This document shows positions 42,301 to 52,684 of a DNA stretch of 64,000 nt, in pieces. Numbering within the stretch: the stretch's first letter is position 1; every line of letters begins with the position of its first letter. The DNA is from Cryptomeria japonica (Eukaryota > Streptophyta > Pinopsida > Cupressales > Cupressaceae). A program made the position numbers and the translations under genes. The stretch covers positions 312,060,164 through 312,124,163 of the forward strand of contig NC_081414.1 of NCBI RefSeq assembly GCF_030272615.1. The letters run 5' to 3'. Below the pieces are notes generated by a model. That model was not told where the DNA came from. It did no database searches and saw only the letters and a program-made list of their open reading frames with translations.

Positions 42301-42538
42301 CAGTCATATGGTGAGAACAACCACTGTCAATGATCCACTCATTGGAATTATCAAAGCGGGAGACAATAACCTTTTTGTCTGACACATCCTCCTTGACTGC
42401 AACAAACACAATATCTTCATTTTCTTCATCTTCTAATTCCTCATCTGTGACACCTTCATCAACTGCTACAAAATGGGTTTCTTTGGTTTCCTCCTTTGGA
42501 TTTCTTGAACCTTTCTGGTTTGTCCTTGTTGTCACCAT
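39370..42538 (-). pseudogene. C6 pol: protease, integrase, reverse transcriptase, RNase H
   Basis: Minus strand. The protease is WIIDSGCSHHMTGDRSKF (about 42335). The pre-integrase zinc region has WHRRLCHVNF and CRECQLGKMS (about 41975-41850). Integrase has LTDDCSRMMWVTFLKDKSEA (about 41700), with an extra Gly codon region near 41555. Reverse transcriptase is at about 40745-40160, with [20 protein letters not shown], a frameshift near 40395, and FVDDIIF near 40228 beside a second frameshift. RNase H is at about 39760-39400, with FTDADWAGNVDDQKSTTGGA, STVEAEYVATF and NTSVINISKNPVLHARTKHF. Stops fall at about 42127, 41275, 40150 and 39375. The catalytic residues are mostly present, but the frame is broken at least six times. 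Confidence 0.93.
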
Positions 42539-43312
42539 TAGGACAGTTTATAGCGATGTGTCCTATCCGGTTACAAGAGAAGCATTTCAAAGGAAGCTTA
42601 CCTCTGTATTTGCCGGTTCCCTTAGGAAGTCTCTTGGCAAGAAGAGCTTCAAATTCTATCAGAATCTCCTCATCATCCATTTCTCTACTCTGTCTTGGTT
42701 CACTGCTGGTGCTTGCTTCTTTTCCTTTTCTGGATGGTGCAGCAGATGCTCTAAAAGTCGATTCAATCTTCTAAACACTCCATCAAAACTGTTTAGCTCA
42801 TAAGTTGTCAACTTTGCAATGATGGAGTCTAGGGATACCTTAGTCTTGCCTATTGACCTCAACTCCTGAATAGCAGCAACCCTTATTGCATAAACCGGTA
42901 ATAAGGATCTCAAAACTTTGCTAACAACAATGGAATCTTCCATTTTACCACCTGCACTCTTGACATCTCCAACAATAGTTTTGATTCTTATTCCATATTG
43001 TTGAATGGTCTCACCTTCAACCATCTGCATGTCTTCAAACTTCCCTCTAAGGCTTTCTTCCTTAGCTTTTTTTACACGCTCATCACCGCCATAAATATTC
43101 TCAAGAGTATCCCATACTTCTTTGGGATTTTCTTTATCTTGGACATAAATAAACTCAATGTTATATAAACTACTGATTAGGGTTTCCATGACTTGCCCAT
43201 TCTCCTGAATCTCTCTCTTTTGGTCATCGGTGAGAGTACCGGTAGGGATAACATAAACATTCTCAACATAGCTCCAATGTTGAGCACCCATGCTTCTGAT
43301 GTATATCTTCAT
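42459..43312 (-). pseudogene. C6 gag with CCHC knuckle
   Basis: On the minus strand a readable frame begins near 43312 (MKIYIRSMGAQHWSYVENVY) and shows the UBN2 region (KEVWDTLENIYGGDERVKKA, GETIQQYGIRIKTIVGDVKS). A frameshift at about 42670 leads to the zinc knuckle CFSCNRIGHIAINC (about 42585). The first Met of the original Gag may lie slightly further upstream, since the 48 bases between the primer site and 43312 are open. This Gag would package element RNA; the frameshift inactivates it. Confidence 0.9.
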
Positions 43313-43360
43313 TCTGTCCTTCCATATTTTTAAGCTTACAACACAGAGGACCTGGAGGTC

Positions 43361-43372
43361 GCTCTGATACCA
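43361..43372 (-). other. C6 primer-binding site
   Basis: The minus strand reads TGGTATCAGAGC, 2 nt after the LTR end (...GTTATCA). It is an exact initiator-Met tRNA complement. Confidence 0.95.
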
Positions 43373-43374
43373 AT

Positions 43375-44905
43375 TGATAACTCAGTGATGAATAGTGAGT
43401 ACCAAACCAGTACTGGGGGGGCTGAATCAGTACAAGCACAAAAACTTTTCCTGAACCGGTTTGATTGCAGACTGTAAACTATGGGCAATCCCTAACACTA
43501 GTCCAAACCATATTACTATCGGTTAAACACAGTGCAACTGTGAAAGACATGAACCAGTCAATCTTCTTAGCTTTTCATACAACCTACTGCCACATTTCCA
43601 CTTTGTCCTTATGCATAAACAGATAATCTATCATCAGAGATATAATAACTTGCTAGATCAACATGATTCACCGCTTGACAGAAAACAACAAAGCATCACA
43701 TGAAAAAGACATCACATATGACACACATATTTTTCACGTGGAAACCCAACTGGGAAAAACCACTGTGGGGATGAATACCCACAAGCTGTTTTGAACTCTT
43801 TCGAAGTCCGCTCTGTTAGAAGCCTAGTCCGGTTAAAGACTGTTACAACAGGTTCTGTTAAGAACCGATCCTGTTAGGGGTCACCCGGTTAAGGGATGGC
43901 TAGAATACCCGGTTAAGGGTTAAACCCTATTAGAGGTTACTTTGTTAAAGGATTTTATGAACTCAATGGCTTTGAGTCACCCTATTAAAGGATTTACAAC
44001 AAGCTGGTTAAAGCTACCCTGTTAAGGGATTTTCCAATTGTTGAAGTGATTAGAGATCAACAGGTATTACAATGATCTGGTAATAGCACTCAATGCGAAT
44101 GTAGATCCGTTGTAGTTCCTTCCTTCTGCACACACACTATGCAGGTATCAATCCTCTCAACTAGTCTGGCAAGAATCACATATCTCTACACATAGATACA
44201 CACACAACATTTGCCAACAACCTCAGCATGAAACACCACATCGGCCTTATAGGAAATAGATGGGTCGGTAGCATAAACCCTAAACCCTAAACACTTAGGT
44301 TGAGAAATTTAGTCGGTTCAATCTTGACCATTGAACACTTTGCATTTGAATACAACGGTCTTGAACAGATCTCAAGACATTCTCCATTGTTCGTTCTTCG
44401 CCGCTTCTTGGAGGTGATAACCCATCACGCGTTCTCCATCGTTTGCAAAGACTTCGCATGTTCCCGAGGTAGATAGGATCAATCTCGTTCATGCAAGATC
44501 CTTCACGTGCACGAGGCTGACGTGGAAACACGATCTGATCTCCATTACAATGCTAACTCATCACACAATGCCATCGGTTGAAACACACAGGCTCGAAACA
44601 CTTCAACCGGAAACCTTGAAGCTGAGACTACCAACCGGTAGTTATGCCATATGAACCCTAGATACAAAATATTCCATATACCGGTTCTCATTCCGACATA
44701 CCGGTTGTGGTTCACAACATCATACCGGTTCACTTTGTAAGTTGCTTAACTTCAATAATCCTGTTCACTCTTCATCATGTTACCGGTTCACTCTTCAGCA
44801 TATTACCAGTTCACTCTTTAGCATATTACTGGTTCTCTTTCAACATATTAGCATCAATGACAACACAATATCATCATTTCAACATATTCTGCACATGTGC
44901 CAACA
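43375..44905 (-). repeat. C6 5' LTR
   Basis: 1,531 bp, homologous to 37519-39038. On the minus strand it starts TGTTGGCACATGTGC and ends GTTATCA. The U3 side (about 44700-44850) holds tandem TACCGGTTCACTCTTCAGCA-like repeats of about 26 bp. The telomere-like motif lies at 44275-44292. Confidence 0.93.
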
Positions 44906-44910
44906 TTGGT
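44906..44910 (+). repeat. C6 target-site duplication, right copy
   Basis: TTGGT, matching 37514-37518. Confidence 0.93.
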
Positions 44911-45730
44911 AGCCCTATTTTGAATTTTGAATTTGAATTTGAAAATACTTAGATATTTGGGCATTTTGAGGGCATTCAAAATTTGGTTATTTAGTTTGAA
45001 TTTTGGCTTGCAATTATTTGGTGTCTAACAAATTAGTGGAGGAGACTATAGAACAAGTTGTTTGAAAGTTTTCAGGTGATTCAATGATAGGAGTCAAGTG
45101 ATTGAAGGATAGGAGTCAAAGGATTACCAAGTGTTCTAAAGACGAGAGGCAAGGAATAACATAGTATAATCTCATTCAAAGATTGTCATTGTGCTTAAGG
45201 ATTCAATAGTTTTCATAGTTTTGGTTTACAGGTGTTTGTAGAGTTGTTTGTAGCGTTCTATTGAGTATTTTGTGTTGCATAAGTTTATTGGTGGTATGAG
45301 GCCAAGGTTTTGCTAATATTTTAGTCTATTTTATTTATTTCATATATCAAGATCTTTTGGTACAAGTTTGGAAGGGTTTTAGAAGCTTTCATTGCATTTT
45401 TTTGCAAAACTATGTGCTCGTCCTATTTGGTGTGGATTTGTAGTTTAATTTATATTCCTTCTTGTTGTTATTAGTTTTATGATATTTCTATTGTATCAAC
45501 CCTTTTTATGAATCCAAATATGAAATATAAATATTATAGGAAGTTTAATATTTTGGGTGTGAAATTTGTGCAATTGGGTGGATATAAAGTGATAAATTTG
45601 TTATAAATTTGTGCAATTGGGTTTGGAAGAAATTGTTGAAGTGATTTGAGGAGATTTCGAAAATATTATTTTGAATTATATTTGTTGTATATCCCTACAT
45701 TTTAAATAAATTGTCTTGGGGACATTACAA
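44911..45730 (+). repeat. N7 5' LTR, part 2
   Basis: Continues the N7 LTR after C6 and aligns with about 51870-52679 (TTTAGATATTTGGG, GGACATTCAAAATTTG-like, AGTTTATTGGTGGTATGA, ATCCCTACATTT, GGGGACATTACAA). Confidence 0.85.
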
Positions 45731-45779
45731 TGGCATCAAATATAAAATCTTGCTAGGTTGCAAGGTTTCGAGTTATTGA

Positions 45780-46600
45780 TCATGGGAGATCTCTTTAAAT
45801 CTCTTACCAAGGTTTGAGCCAATGGAAGTTTAGCATCCAATTTTTTTTATTGGCTTGATGAATATTTGATGAAATCTATTAGTTATAAGGAGGAGCTTAC
45901 ATTTCATGAATACGCAAAGCTTATAGGGAAAGATATGGCTCAAGAAAGAAAGGTTATTAGAATTTTTGAGGAGTACCTTTTAGTGGATAGGCTGAAATGT
46001 CATTTTATGAATATTACATGACTAGAAGAAAGGAAGAAGATATCTTGAAAAGGGTTGCAAAAACCAAAGATCAAGAAGTACAAAAGAAGGTGGAGTTACA
46101 AAACATCTTTGAGCAAACTAAGGAGGCAAAATACATTGAAACCAAAAGGCAAAAACTATTTGATTATTAAATATCATAATTTAATAACAAATAAAGTTTG
46201 TGAATATCAAAGAAAAAAATTTGAAAGCGAGAAAGGAAAGAAGATAGAAGACCCCAAAATGATGATGGATACACCAAATATAAATTTACAAAAGGAAGAC
46301 AACACGGCCATGATTAAGAAAGACCGAGAACTCGAGGGAAAAGAAAAAGAAATAAGGCAGCCCCATATCCCCCATGAAGTATTTCAGATATGTTAGGATA
46401 TTCCAAAAGATATCCATATAAATGAACATGTTTTCATGAAAGAGAATTTAGACAATATTTACTTGTTAATGAATTTCATTTTGAGCATATTGTTGCAAAT
46501 CTTCCAAAAGTATTCAAATCAGCAATAGGAAGAGTACAAAGTGGAAGGGAAATCCATTTTCTCAACTTCAAAAAATTTGTTTGGTTAAGTTCTAATGATT
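45780..46600 (+). pseudogene. N7 interior: unidentified coding-like region
   Basis: Several adjoining pieces read like decayed protein: GDLFKSLTKV from about 45785, WLDEYLMKSISYKEELTFHE and MAQERKVIRIFEEYLLVDRL at about 45850-46000, a Lys/Glu-rich helical part (KKVELQNIFEQTKEAKYIET) near 46085-46145, and NEFHFEHIVANLPKVFKSAI near 46460-46530. Stops and frameshifts separate them. I do not recognise the family. It sits where a gag would be, and no zinc knuckle is seen. It could be a diverged Gag or captured host sequence. Confidence 0.4.
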
Positions 46601-46719
46601 GCATGTAATAGAAAATTCATTATAAATGCTAAAAACAAATGGTCTTACCACCTAGATGTGAGGAATTCTTACCGCCTAACATGGAGGTTCGAACATGAAG
46701 ATGACCCAGTTAGTTAGTG

Positions 46720-47980
46720 GGCAGGAATATAAGCACATGGGAAGAGGTGGTTGCAGCCCGAAATCCAATAGGCTTGGCCAACCCAGCATTGAAAGCGGTA
46801 GGTGGGACAATGGTCAACTATTATTACGTATAGAATCTAGTTGTTCCCATTAGAATAGTAGGGGGCGAAACGCAAGCTCCATTGGTTCAGGGTTTGGGGT
46901 GGCTTTGGTTTGTTAATCGCGGGCACGGAGAGGGGACCCGCAGCTAATTCCAGATGAGGACACATGTACTTTCCTCCATAAATTCAAAGGTCCATCTAAT
47001 GATCAATTTTCAAAATAACATGGTGAATGGATATGCATTTTAAGGAGTAGTTTTGGTTTGCAAAATGGATGAACTTGCCGATTGCAGCCCCAAAATATTG
47101 CAGCAAAAGTATGGTGGTGTGTCCACAATTCTCAATACCATACAAGAGGATGAATTCTTAGTAGGGAATCTAAGGTATGTAAAACATTCTCCATTTTTCA
47201 GGTTTTTCTCATTTTTTTTTGTCTCTTCACATGCCAATACAAAATTCTTGTCATAAGGCATGCAAAAATGGATGATAGAGTAAGGGACTCAATTTATGGT
47301 ACACATGGCATGGGCTCTTGGTTTCAGGTTTCAAATTGTTCTATCATATGGAATTGAAATAATCTTTTCAAGATTCATGATTGATATTATTGAGTTACTC
47401 AGTTCTTGTATGTAAGAATTGATAATTATTATCAATTTGTATCGTGGATTGAAATAATCTTTTCAAGATTTATGATTGATATTATTGAGTTACTCAGTTC
47501 TTGTATTTGGAATGAGATGAAATCATTCAGGAAAAGTTCATGGTTCATAGATCAACCATGGGAGCTACATCCAACAATTGGAGCTCATATTGTGGGTGAT
47601 GGCTAGATGAAAGTACTCAACTTGAGATGTTTTATTGCTAGATCATGGTAAGAAAAAAGAGGTATCATTTTAATGATCAATATTTTGTGACTAATTATGT
47701 TATGATGTTTTGAATATCTAGCTACACGCAAGTTGAAGAAAAATTAATGGAAGTAATACTACAAGCCTCTAGTATCATGAAGTTAAGAAGATGGACATCT
47801 TTTTGGGTGAACAAAACTTATGGAAAGGCTTACATATGCTACAAGAGTTGCAAAGGTTGTGTGGTTGGGAGAACATTGATGACAATCATATCCTTTACTA
47901 AAGATAATACAAGACAGGTCCCCATCATGGAATCTCTTAGTTTGAGCAAAGGAAATACAATGTTATAGCCATGGTATGAT
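46720..47980 (+). pseudogene. Exon-like coding fragments inside N7
   Basis: Three or more stretches have protein-like codon use bounded by splice-like signals. About 46740-46950 reads NPIGLANPALKAVGGTMVNY. At 47063-47174, DELADCSPKILQQKYGGVST and EDEFLVGNLR are followed by a GTATGT donor-like site. At 47560-47650, QPWELHPTIGAHIVGDG is followed by GTAAGA after SW. At 47720-47967 an ATCTAG acceptor-like start leads into EEKLMEVILQASSIMKLRRW and CYKSCKGCVVGRTLMTIISF. In-frame stops are present. I do not recognise the protein. Capture of host gene fragments by the element is an inference. Confidence 0.3.
47353..47506 (+). repeat. 59-bp direct duplication inside N7
   Basis: Copies at 47353-47411 and 47448-47506 (ATTGAAATAATCTTTTCAAG...CAGTTCTTGTAT) differ by one base and are offset by 95 bp. 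Confidence 0.9.
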
Positions 47981-48365
47981 GTCTCTACACTTTGATTATT
48001 TCATATTAGTTACTATCACCTTTGATGAATAGCTACAAGCATGCAGATCTTGGGAATACTTGCTTGCTTAATGAGGTGTGTAGAAGGTCTCAACTTTTGG
48101 GGATTAAGTACAATCATTTATTCCAAAGATATTGGGGCCAAAATATCAAAGATCATATGATTATTTTAACCATTTTATAGTCCTCAAACAAATTGATTCA
48201 TGCCATGTCTTGAATAGTATAACTAGCAGTACCACGATAAGATCTATTGAAACACAAAGCCAACTTTAGACTCAAGAAAAAATGACACTATGATGTAAAT
48301 TTTCCTCTTATAAGGAGCTAATTGTTGTTATATGATACTTATTGTTGATTCTCAATAGTGTCATT

Positions 48366-50019
48366 GTTTCTTATATTAATAAGCAACAAAACAAGGGTGT
48401 TGACCCTATAAACAAACAACCTGGAGGCAGCATATAAGAAAGACGCCAAAACAAGGGTACGGACCCTTTACAAACTCAGGTCAGATAGGCCATTAACAGT
48501 AGGTGGGAAGACCATTATTAACAAAACAAAGGTCAAACATCCCATCTACAACACACTAGCAGAAAGCTAGGATCCCAACTCAAGAGTGGGAATAATCACC
48601 CACAACTCGACTTGGAACAGTTTGGGGGGGGAGAGAGAGGGGAGAAGAATTACCTTTCGCCTATGACAAACAACAGTATAGGCAACAATACCATTAGAAA
48701 CATCATTACACGTGGGATTCAAGGGGGGAAAGCCCCTTAGAGTGTCGTCAACAACTAGAGCAGACTATTGTTGCAAAACAAGAGCAGACTGTTGATTGAG
48801 AATAGGAGCAACAAGAGTAAAAACCTCAAGGCCATAGGAGGCCACAATAGTAGGAGTAGGATCTAGGGGGGCAATGAAAGCCACAACAGTAGTAAGAGGC
48901 ACAGCCTCATCCTGAGAAGAGTCATTATCGGCATGTGAAGAGTCATCAAAATTATAAGCATCGATAGTCAAATGATCAACATTTGCATCTTTCCACCAAG
49001 TAGTGGCACCTTTACAGTGCGCGAGACAACAATTTGTAGCTAAGTGACCAGTTGAGAAGCATCTACGACAATAAAAAGGGGAGGCCCTCATAATCCAATG
49101 GTATGGCCTATCCCTAACCATAGAACCACATCCCCAGGGAGAAGCATAGAGATGTCAATATCAATTAGAATGCGAGCAAAAGTAGAATGACCCATGAAAG
49201 ACGTGGTATCATCCACCTTTAAGAAGCATCCAATAGAATTGCCAATGACCTCATAACAAGAATGTTCCCAAAAATGAAGAGGAAGATTGGGAAGATGAAC
49301 CCACACTAGATGCACATTGAGTGGTTCAATAAGAGGGTTAAAAGAACTTGTCCAGGGTTTGACTGAAAGAGAGTTAACTCCCTAGGCCCATAGCTTGCTC
49401 AACACCAAGTCACGATCCTCCGAGAAAGCAAAGGAAGCAATAAAAAATCCCTTAGCACAAGGGCAAAGCTCAATGATAGCAGCAACCAAAGGCTTCCAAG
49501 AATCACTCACCCAATGATGTAGATCTAGGAGAGAAGGCCCGAACCCAGCAAATCTGGAGACCAACCCATAGCATTCATAGAAGCCAACATTTTCTACCAC
49601 ATTTTGGCCACAAACCACAATAGGGGAGGTCTTGTCACAAGGAAGAGGACGAGATGTCCCCTTGGAAGGAAGAGCGGCAGTAGATTTAGCAACACGAGCA
49701 AAACTCCAACCACCAATAGTAGAAAAAGGCCTAGGTGGGCGAGACTCCTACTCTTGCAAAAGCTCGGGCCAGACCACCATCAACAGTAGCACTAGAACCA
49801 CCCATAGCCAAGGGGGTGAGAGAAGGCACACCAGCATGAGAACCCACACCAACACCCACAGGTGCAAGAGAAGGGGCATGCACACCACTAGCGAAGCAAG
49901 GTAGGAGAGACACAGAGATATGTGACCTACGTAACAAGGACAGAAGTGGAAGCCAGAGAAAGATCCTCATTCAAAAAAATTGAATGAGTGGGAAATGCAT
50001 TCTTTGCCGAAGCAATCAT
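48366..50019 (-). mobile_element. ORF1-only 'half-LINE' inside N7
   Basis: The minus strand encodes a LINE ORF1-type protein, from ATG about 50019 (MIASAKNAFPTHSIFLNEDL). A Pro/Val-rich segment follows, then GWSFARVAKSTAALPSKGTS (about 49690). A DUF4283-like domain comes next (SDSWKPLVAAIIELCPCAKG near 49510; LVWVHLPNLPLHFWEHSCYE near 49310). The zinc knuckle is CRRCFSTGHLATNC (about 49060). Stops and frameshifts lie near 49930, 49735, 49385 and 49090. No endonuclease or reverse transcriptase follows. After about 400 bp the sequence reaches CCTTGTTTTGTTGCTTATTA, then ATATAAGAAAC, which looks like a plant LINE 3' end. Orientation is opposite to N7. Confidence 0.6.
48405..48485 (-). repeat. Direct duplication in the half-LINE 3' region
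   Basis: CAAAACAAGGGTGTTGACCC (about 48388) and CAAAACAAGGGTACGGACCC (about 48449) are near-identical, followed by TATAAACAAAC and TTTACAAACTC. They may mark a short tandem duplication in the 3' untranslated part. Confidence 0.6.
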
Positions 50020-50054
50020 CGCAACAATCTTTTTTAAAATAATATGTTTCAACA

Positions 50055-50211
50055 ATATTATTGTTGTTCTAGATCATAATCATAGTTTCATCTATTATCC
50101 TTCAAGATGAGATGAAGAATGGAACAATTAGTGATGATTTCAATAGGGTGTATTTTCACAATTCAAAAGTAAAAGATGTAATTGTTTTAGAAATGTGTGT
50201 GTGCACGTATG

Positions 50212-50259
<48 letters not shown>

Positions 50260-50940
50260 GGTGTTGTTCTAGATCATAATCTATTGTTTGTGTGTGTATG
50301 TGTGCAATGATCTTTTTTTAAATAATAACTTTTAAGAATATCATTGTTGTTCTAGATCATAATCTATAGCTTCAATGTGTGTGTGTGTGGGTGGGTGTGT
50401 GTGCAGCGATCTTTTTTTAAATAATAACTTTCAACAATATCATTGTTGTTCTAGATCATAATCTATAGTTTCATCTATTATCTTTCAAGATGAGATGAAG
50501 AATGGAATAATTAGTAGTGATTTCAGCAAGGTGTATTTTCCCAATTCAAAAGTAAAATATGTAATTGTTTTAGAAATGTGTGTGTGTGTGTGTGTGTGTG
50601 TGTGTTGTTCTAGACCTTAATCTATTGTTTGTGTGCGTGTGTGTGTTCGTGTGCATGTTGTTCTACATCATAATTGATAGTTTCATCTATTATCCTTCAA
50701 ATGAGATGAAGAATGGAACAATTAGTGATGATTTCAACAAGGTGTATTTTCACAATTCAAAGTAAAAGATGTAATTGTTTTGTGTGCGTGTGTGTGTGTG
50801 TATGTGTTATTCTAGATCATAGTCTATAGATTCATCTATTATCCTTCAAGATGAGATGAAGAATGGATAGTGATGATTTCAGCTGAGTGTATTCTCACAC
50901 TTCAAAAGTAAAAGATGTAATTGTTTTGTGTTTTGTGCAA
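50055..50940 (+). repeat. Composite tandem array with (GT)n cores
   Basis: Seven units begin TTGTTCTAGATCATAATCTA or a close variant (about 50063, 50264, 50349, 50450, 50607, 50660, 50807). Four of them carry the same longer segment (TTCATCTATTATCCTTCAAG, GATGAGATGAAGAATGGA, GGTGTATTTTCACAATTCAA, AAAGATGTAATTGTTTT) and end in a (GT)n tract. The longest GT run is about 50213-50258. The long segment is an open frame in most units (DEMKNGTISDDFNKVYFHNS), suggesting it derives from coding DNA. Confidence 0.85.
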
Positions 50941-51521
50941 TTATGGAGGATGCATGGACTTCTATAATAGTCTTGTACATTGTAAAAATCAGAATTATAT
51001 CATTGTAAGTGGTTGCAAGAGTTTTTTGGTTTAACTTGTCTTGTGACAATGCACATATGCACTAGAGGGAAAATATTGAAAAATAGAGTTTAGCAATTAA
51101 AGAGGATTGGAAACTAAGGTAGCATGGATGAATTGGTTATACCTTGAATATCTCTGCAACAAAGTCACTCAGTTCAAGCCACATACTTGAGATTCACCAA
51201 AATGTCAAGAAGGAAATTGGATGAAGTAACAACTGGGAAGCTTGCAAAAGCTTTTCAAAAGATTGTTGACAAGCTCAAGAATTGGAGAGAAGGCCTTATC
51301 AATTTATAAATCATAGGGCTTGGATTACTCAATTATTGCTATTTGGTACATGTTATTGTACCAAAGATATCTAAGACCTTGAGTTGGCACAATGTTCTAG
51401 GCAAAGGATGCAACATCTTATACATAAAGATTAAGACACAATTTGTAGTTTGGCTTGATCAATCACTTTGGCACCAAGATCTTGGATAATTGTGATTGCA
51501 ATTGCTTTAAGACAAGCGATT
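50941..51521 (+). other. N7 interior 3' part, no gene identified
   Basis: A+T-rich sequence with some open stretches (for example RKLDEVTTGKLAKAFQKIVD near 51210-51270) but no recognisable domain. It leads into the purine tract. Confidence 0.5.
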
Positions 51522-51523
51522 TC

Positions 51524-51535
51524 GAGAAGGGGGGG
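51524..51535 (+). other. N7 polypurine tract
   Basis: GAGAAGGGGGGG immediately precedes the 3' LTR. Confidence 0.8.
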
Positions 51536-51536
51536 C

Positions 51537-52679
51537 TTTTCACGTCCCATTTTTGCAAAATTAGAAACTTACTAAAAATAATAAGTTCCCACCATCCAAA
51601 AATAGTAAATCAGGGCTATAGGACAGTTTGGGAAAATACGTTAGTTCAATGATTTATTTGTTTCGACATAAATCGATATTCCTCAAACAAATAAATATTA
51701 AATTAATGTCCTCATTTGCTAAGCATGGGTTTTTAAAAGTTACATTGGTATCTTTGGATAAGTTGGCCAACTAGTGGCTTTAAAATTAAAGTTGTCATAA
51801 ACGATCATTTTCATTTCACTCAAGTTTCCTTCATTTAAAGTAGTGGAACTTTGGTGCCCAATTTGGAATTTGGAATTTGGAATTTGAATTTCATATATTT
51901 AGATATTTGGGAATTTGGAGGACATTCAAAATTTGACTATTCAATTTGAGCTTGGCATGCTATTCTTCTTGATAAACAAAAAGAGAAGGAGACTATAAAA
52001 CATGATATTTTAAAGTTTTCAAATGATCCAAGGACGGGAGTCAAAGGACTGCCCAGGGTTTTAAAAATAAGAGTCAAAGAATACCATACTATAATCGTAT
52101 TAAGAGAAGAGATTATCATTGTGCTTAACAATTCAACAGATTTTAGACTTTTGGCTTGCAAGTGTTTGTGGAGCAATTTGTAGTGTTTTATTGAGTGTTT
52201 TGTGTTACAGAAGTTTATTGGTGGTATGAAGCCGTGGTTTTATTGAAACATTTTTGTATTTTCTTTATTTCATGTAACAAGATCTTTTGATACAAATTTG
52301 AAAGAGTTTCAGAAACTTTCTTTGCAGTTTCAGATGTTTTGCACACTTTGTACTCGTCCTGTTTGGTGTGGATTTGTAATTTATTTTATATTCTTGTTGC
52401 TGCTATTAATTTTGTAGTAATTCTATTGTAGCAGCCTTTTGTGTGAAACCGAATCTGAAATATAAATAATATAAGTTTGGTGTTTGGGTGTAAGATTTGT
52501 GCTATTGGGTGCATATAAATTGTAATAAATTTGTTATATGTTTGTAGATTTGGAAGAAGTCGTCAAAGTATTTGAAGTCATTTGAAGAGCTTTGGAAAAA
52601 ATATTATTTTAAATTATAGTTGCTGTGTATCCCTACATTTCGAATTAATTATTAAAATATTTCATTGGGGACATTACAA
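51537..52679 (+). repeat. N7 3' LTR
   Basis: Homologous to the split 5' LTR. It begins near TTTTCACGTCCC and ends GGGGACATTACAA, followed by GAAGT. It is about 75 bp shorter than the 5' copy, partly because the 5' copy has an internal near-duplicate. Its start is uncertain by a few bases. Confidence 0.82.
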
Positions 52680-52684
52680 GAAGT
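52680..52684 (+). repeat. N7 target-site duplication, right copy
   Basis: GAAGT, matching 37116-37120. Confidence 0.75.

Larger units (their letters stand above)
37519..44905 (-). mobile_element. Copia element C6, nested in N7 5' LTR
   Basis: Complete element of 7.4 kb in minus orientation, with 1.5 kb LTRs (37519-39038 and 43375-44905), TG..CA ends, and a TTGGT duplication on both sides. On the minus strand the order is 5' LTR, Met-type primer site, Gag, zinc knuckle, protease, integrase, reverse transcriptase, RNase H, purine tract, 3' LTR. The LTRs are a few percent diverged by eye, and coding damage is limited to a handful of frameshifts and stops, so it is younger than C1 and C2 but older than C4. 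Its RNase H and protease resemble those of C2, suggesting the same Copia branch. Confidence 0.95.
37121..52679 (+). mobile_element. LTR element N7 without visible pol, split by C6
   Basis: The 5' LTR (37121-37518 plus 44911-45730) and 3' LTR (51537-52679) are homologous along their length and end in GGGGACATTACAA. A GAAGT duplication flanks the element. A purine tract (51524-51535) precedes the 3' LTR. The 5.8 kb interior contains no recognisable protease, integrase or reverse transcriptase on either strand. Instead it has unidentified coding-like pieces, a reversed ORF1-only LINE and a composite GT array. It is therefore classed as non-autonomous. The primer site (TGGCATCAAATA, 45731) is a weak match to the usual Met type. 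Confidence 0.8.

Noticed and set aside
48281-48365. Inverted repeat AATGACACTAT / ATAGTGTCATT
   Set aside because: Only 11 bp with a long spacer. No terminal duplications or transposase, so not supported as a MITE.
50213-50258. CRISPR-like regularity in the GT array region
   Set aside because: Units and spacers are both repetitive and variable in length. This is a eukaryotic microsatellite composite, not a CRISPR array.
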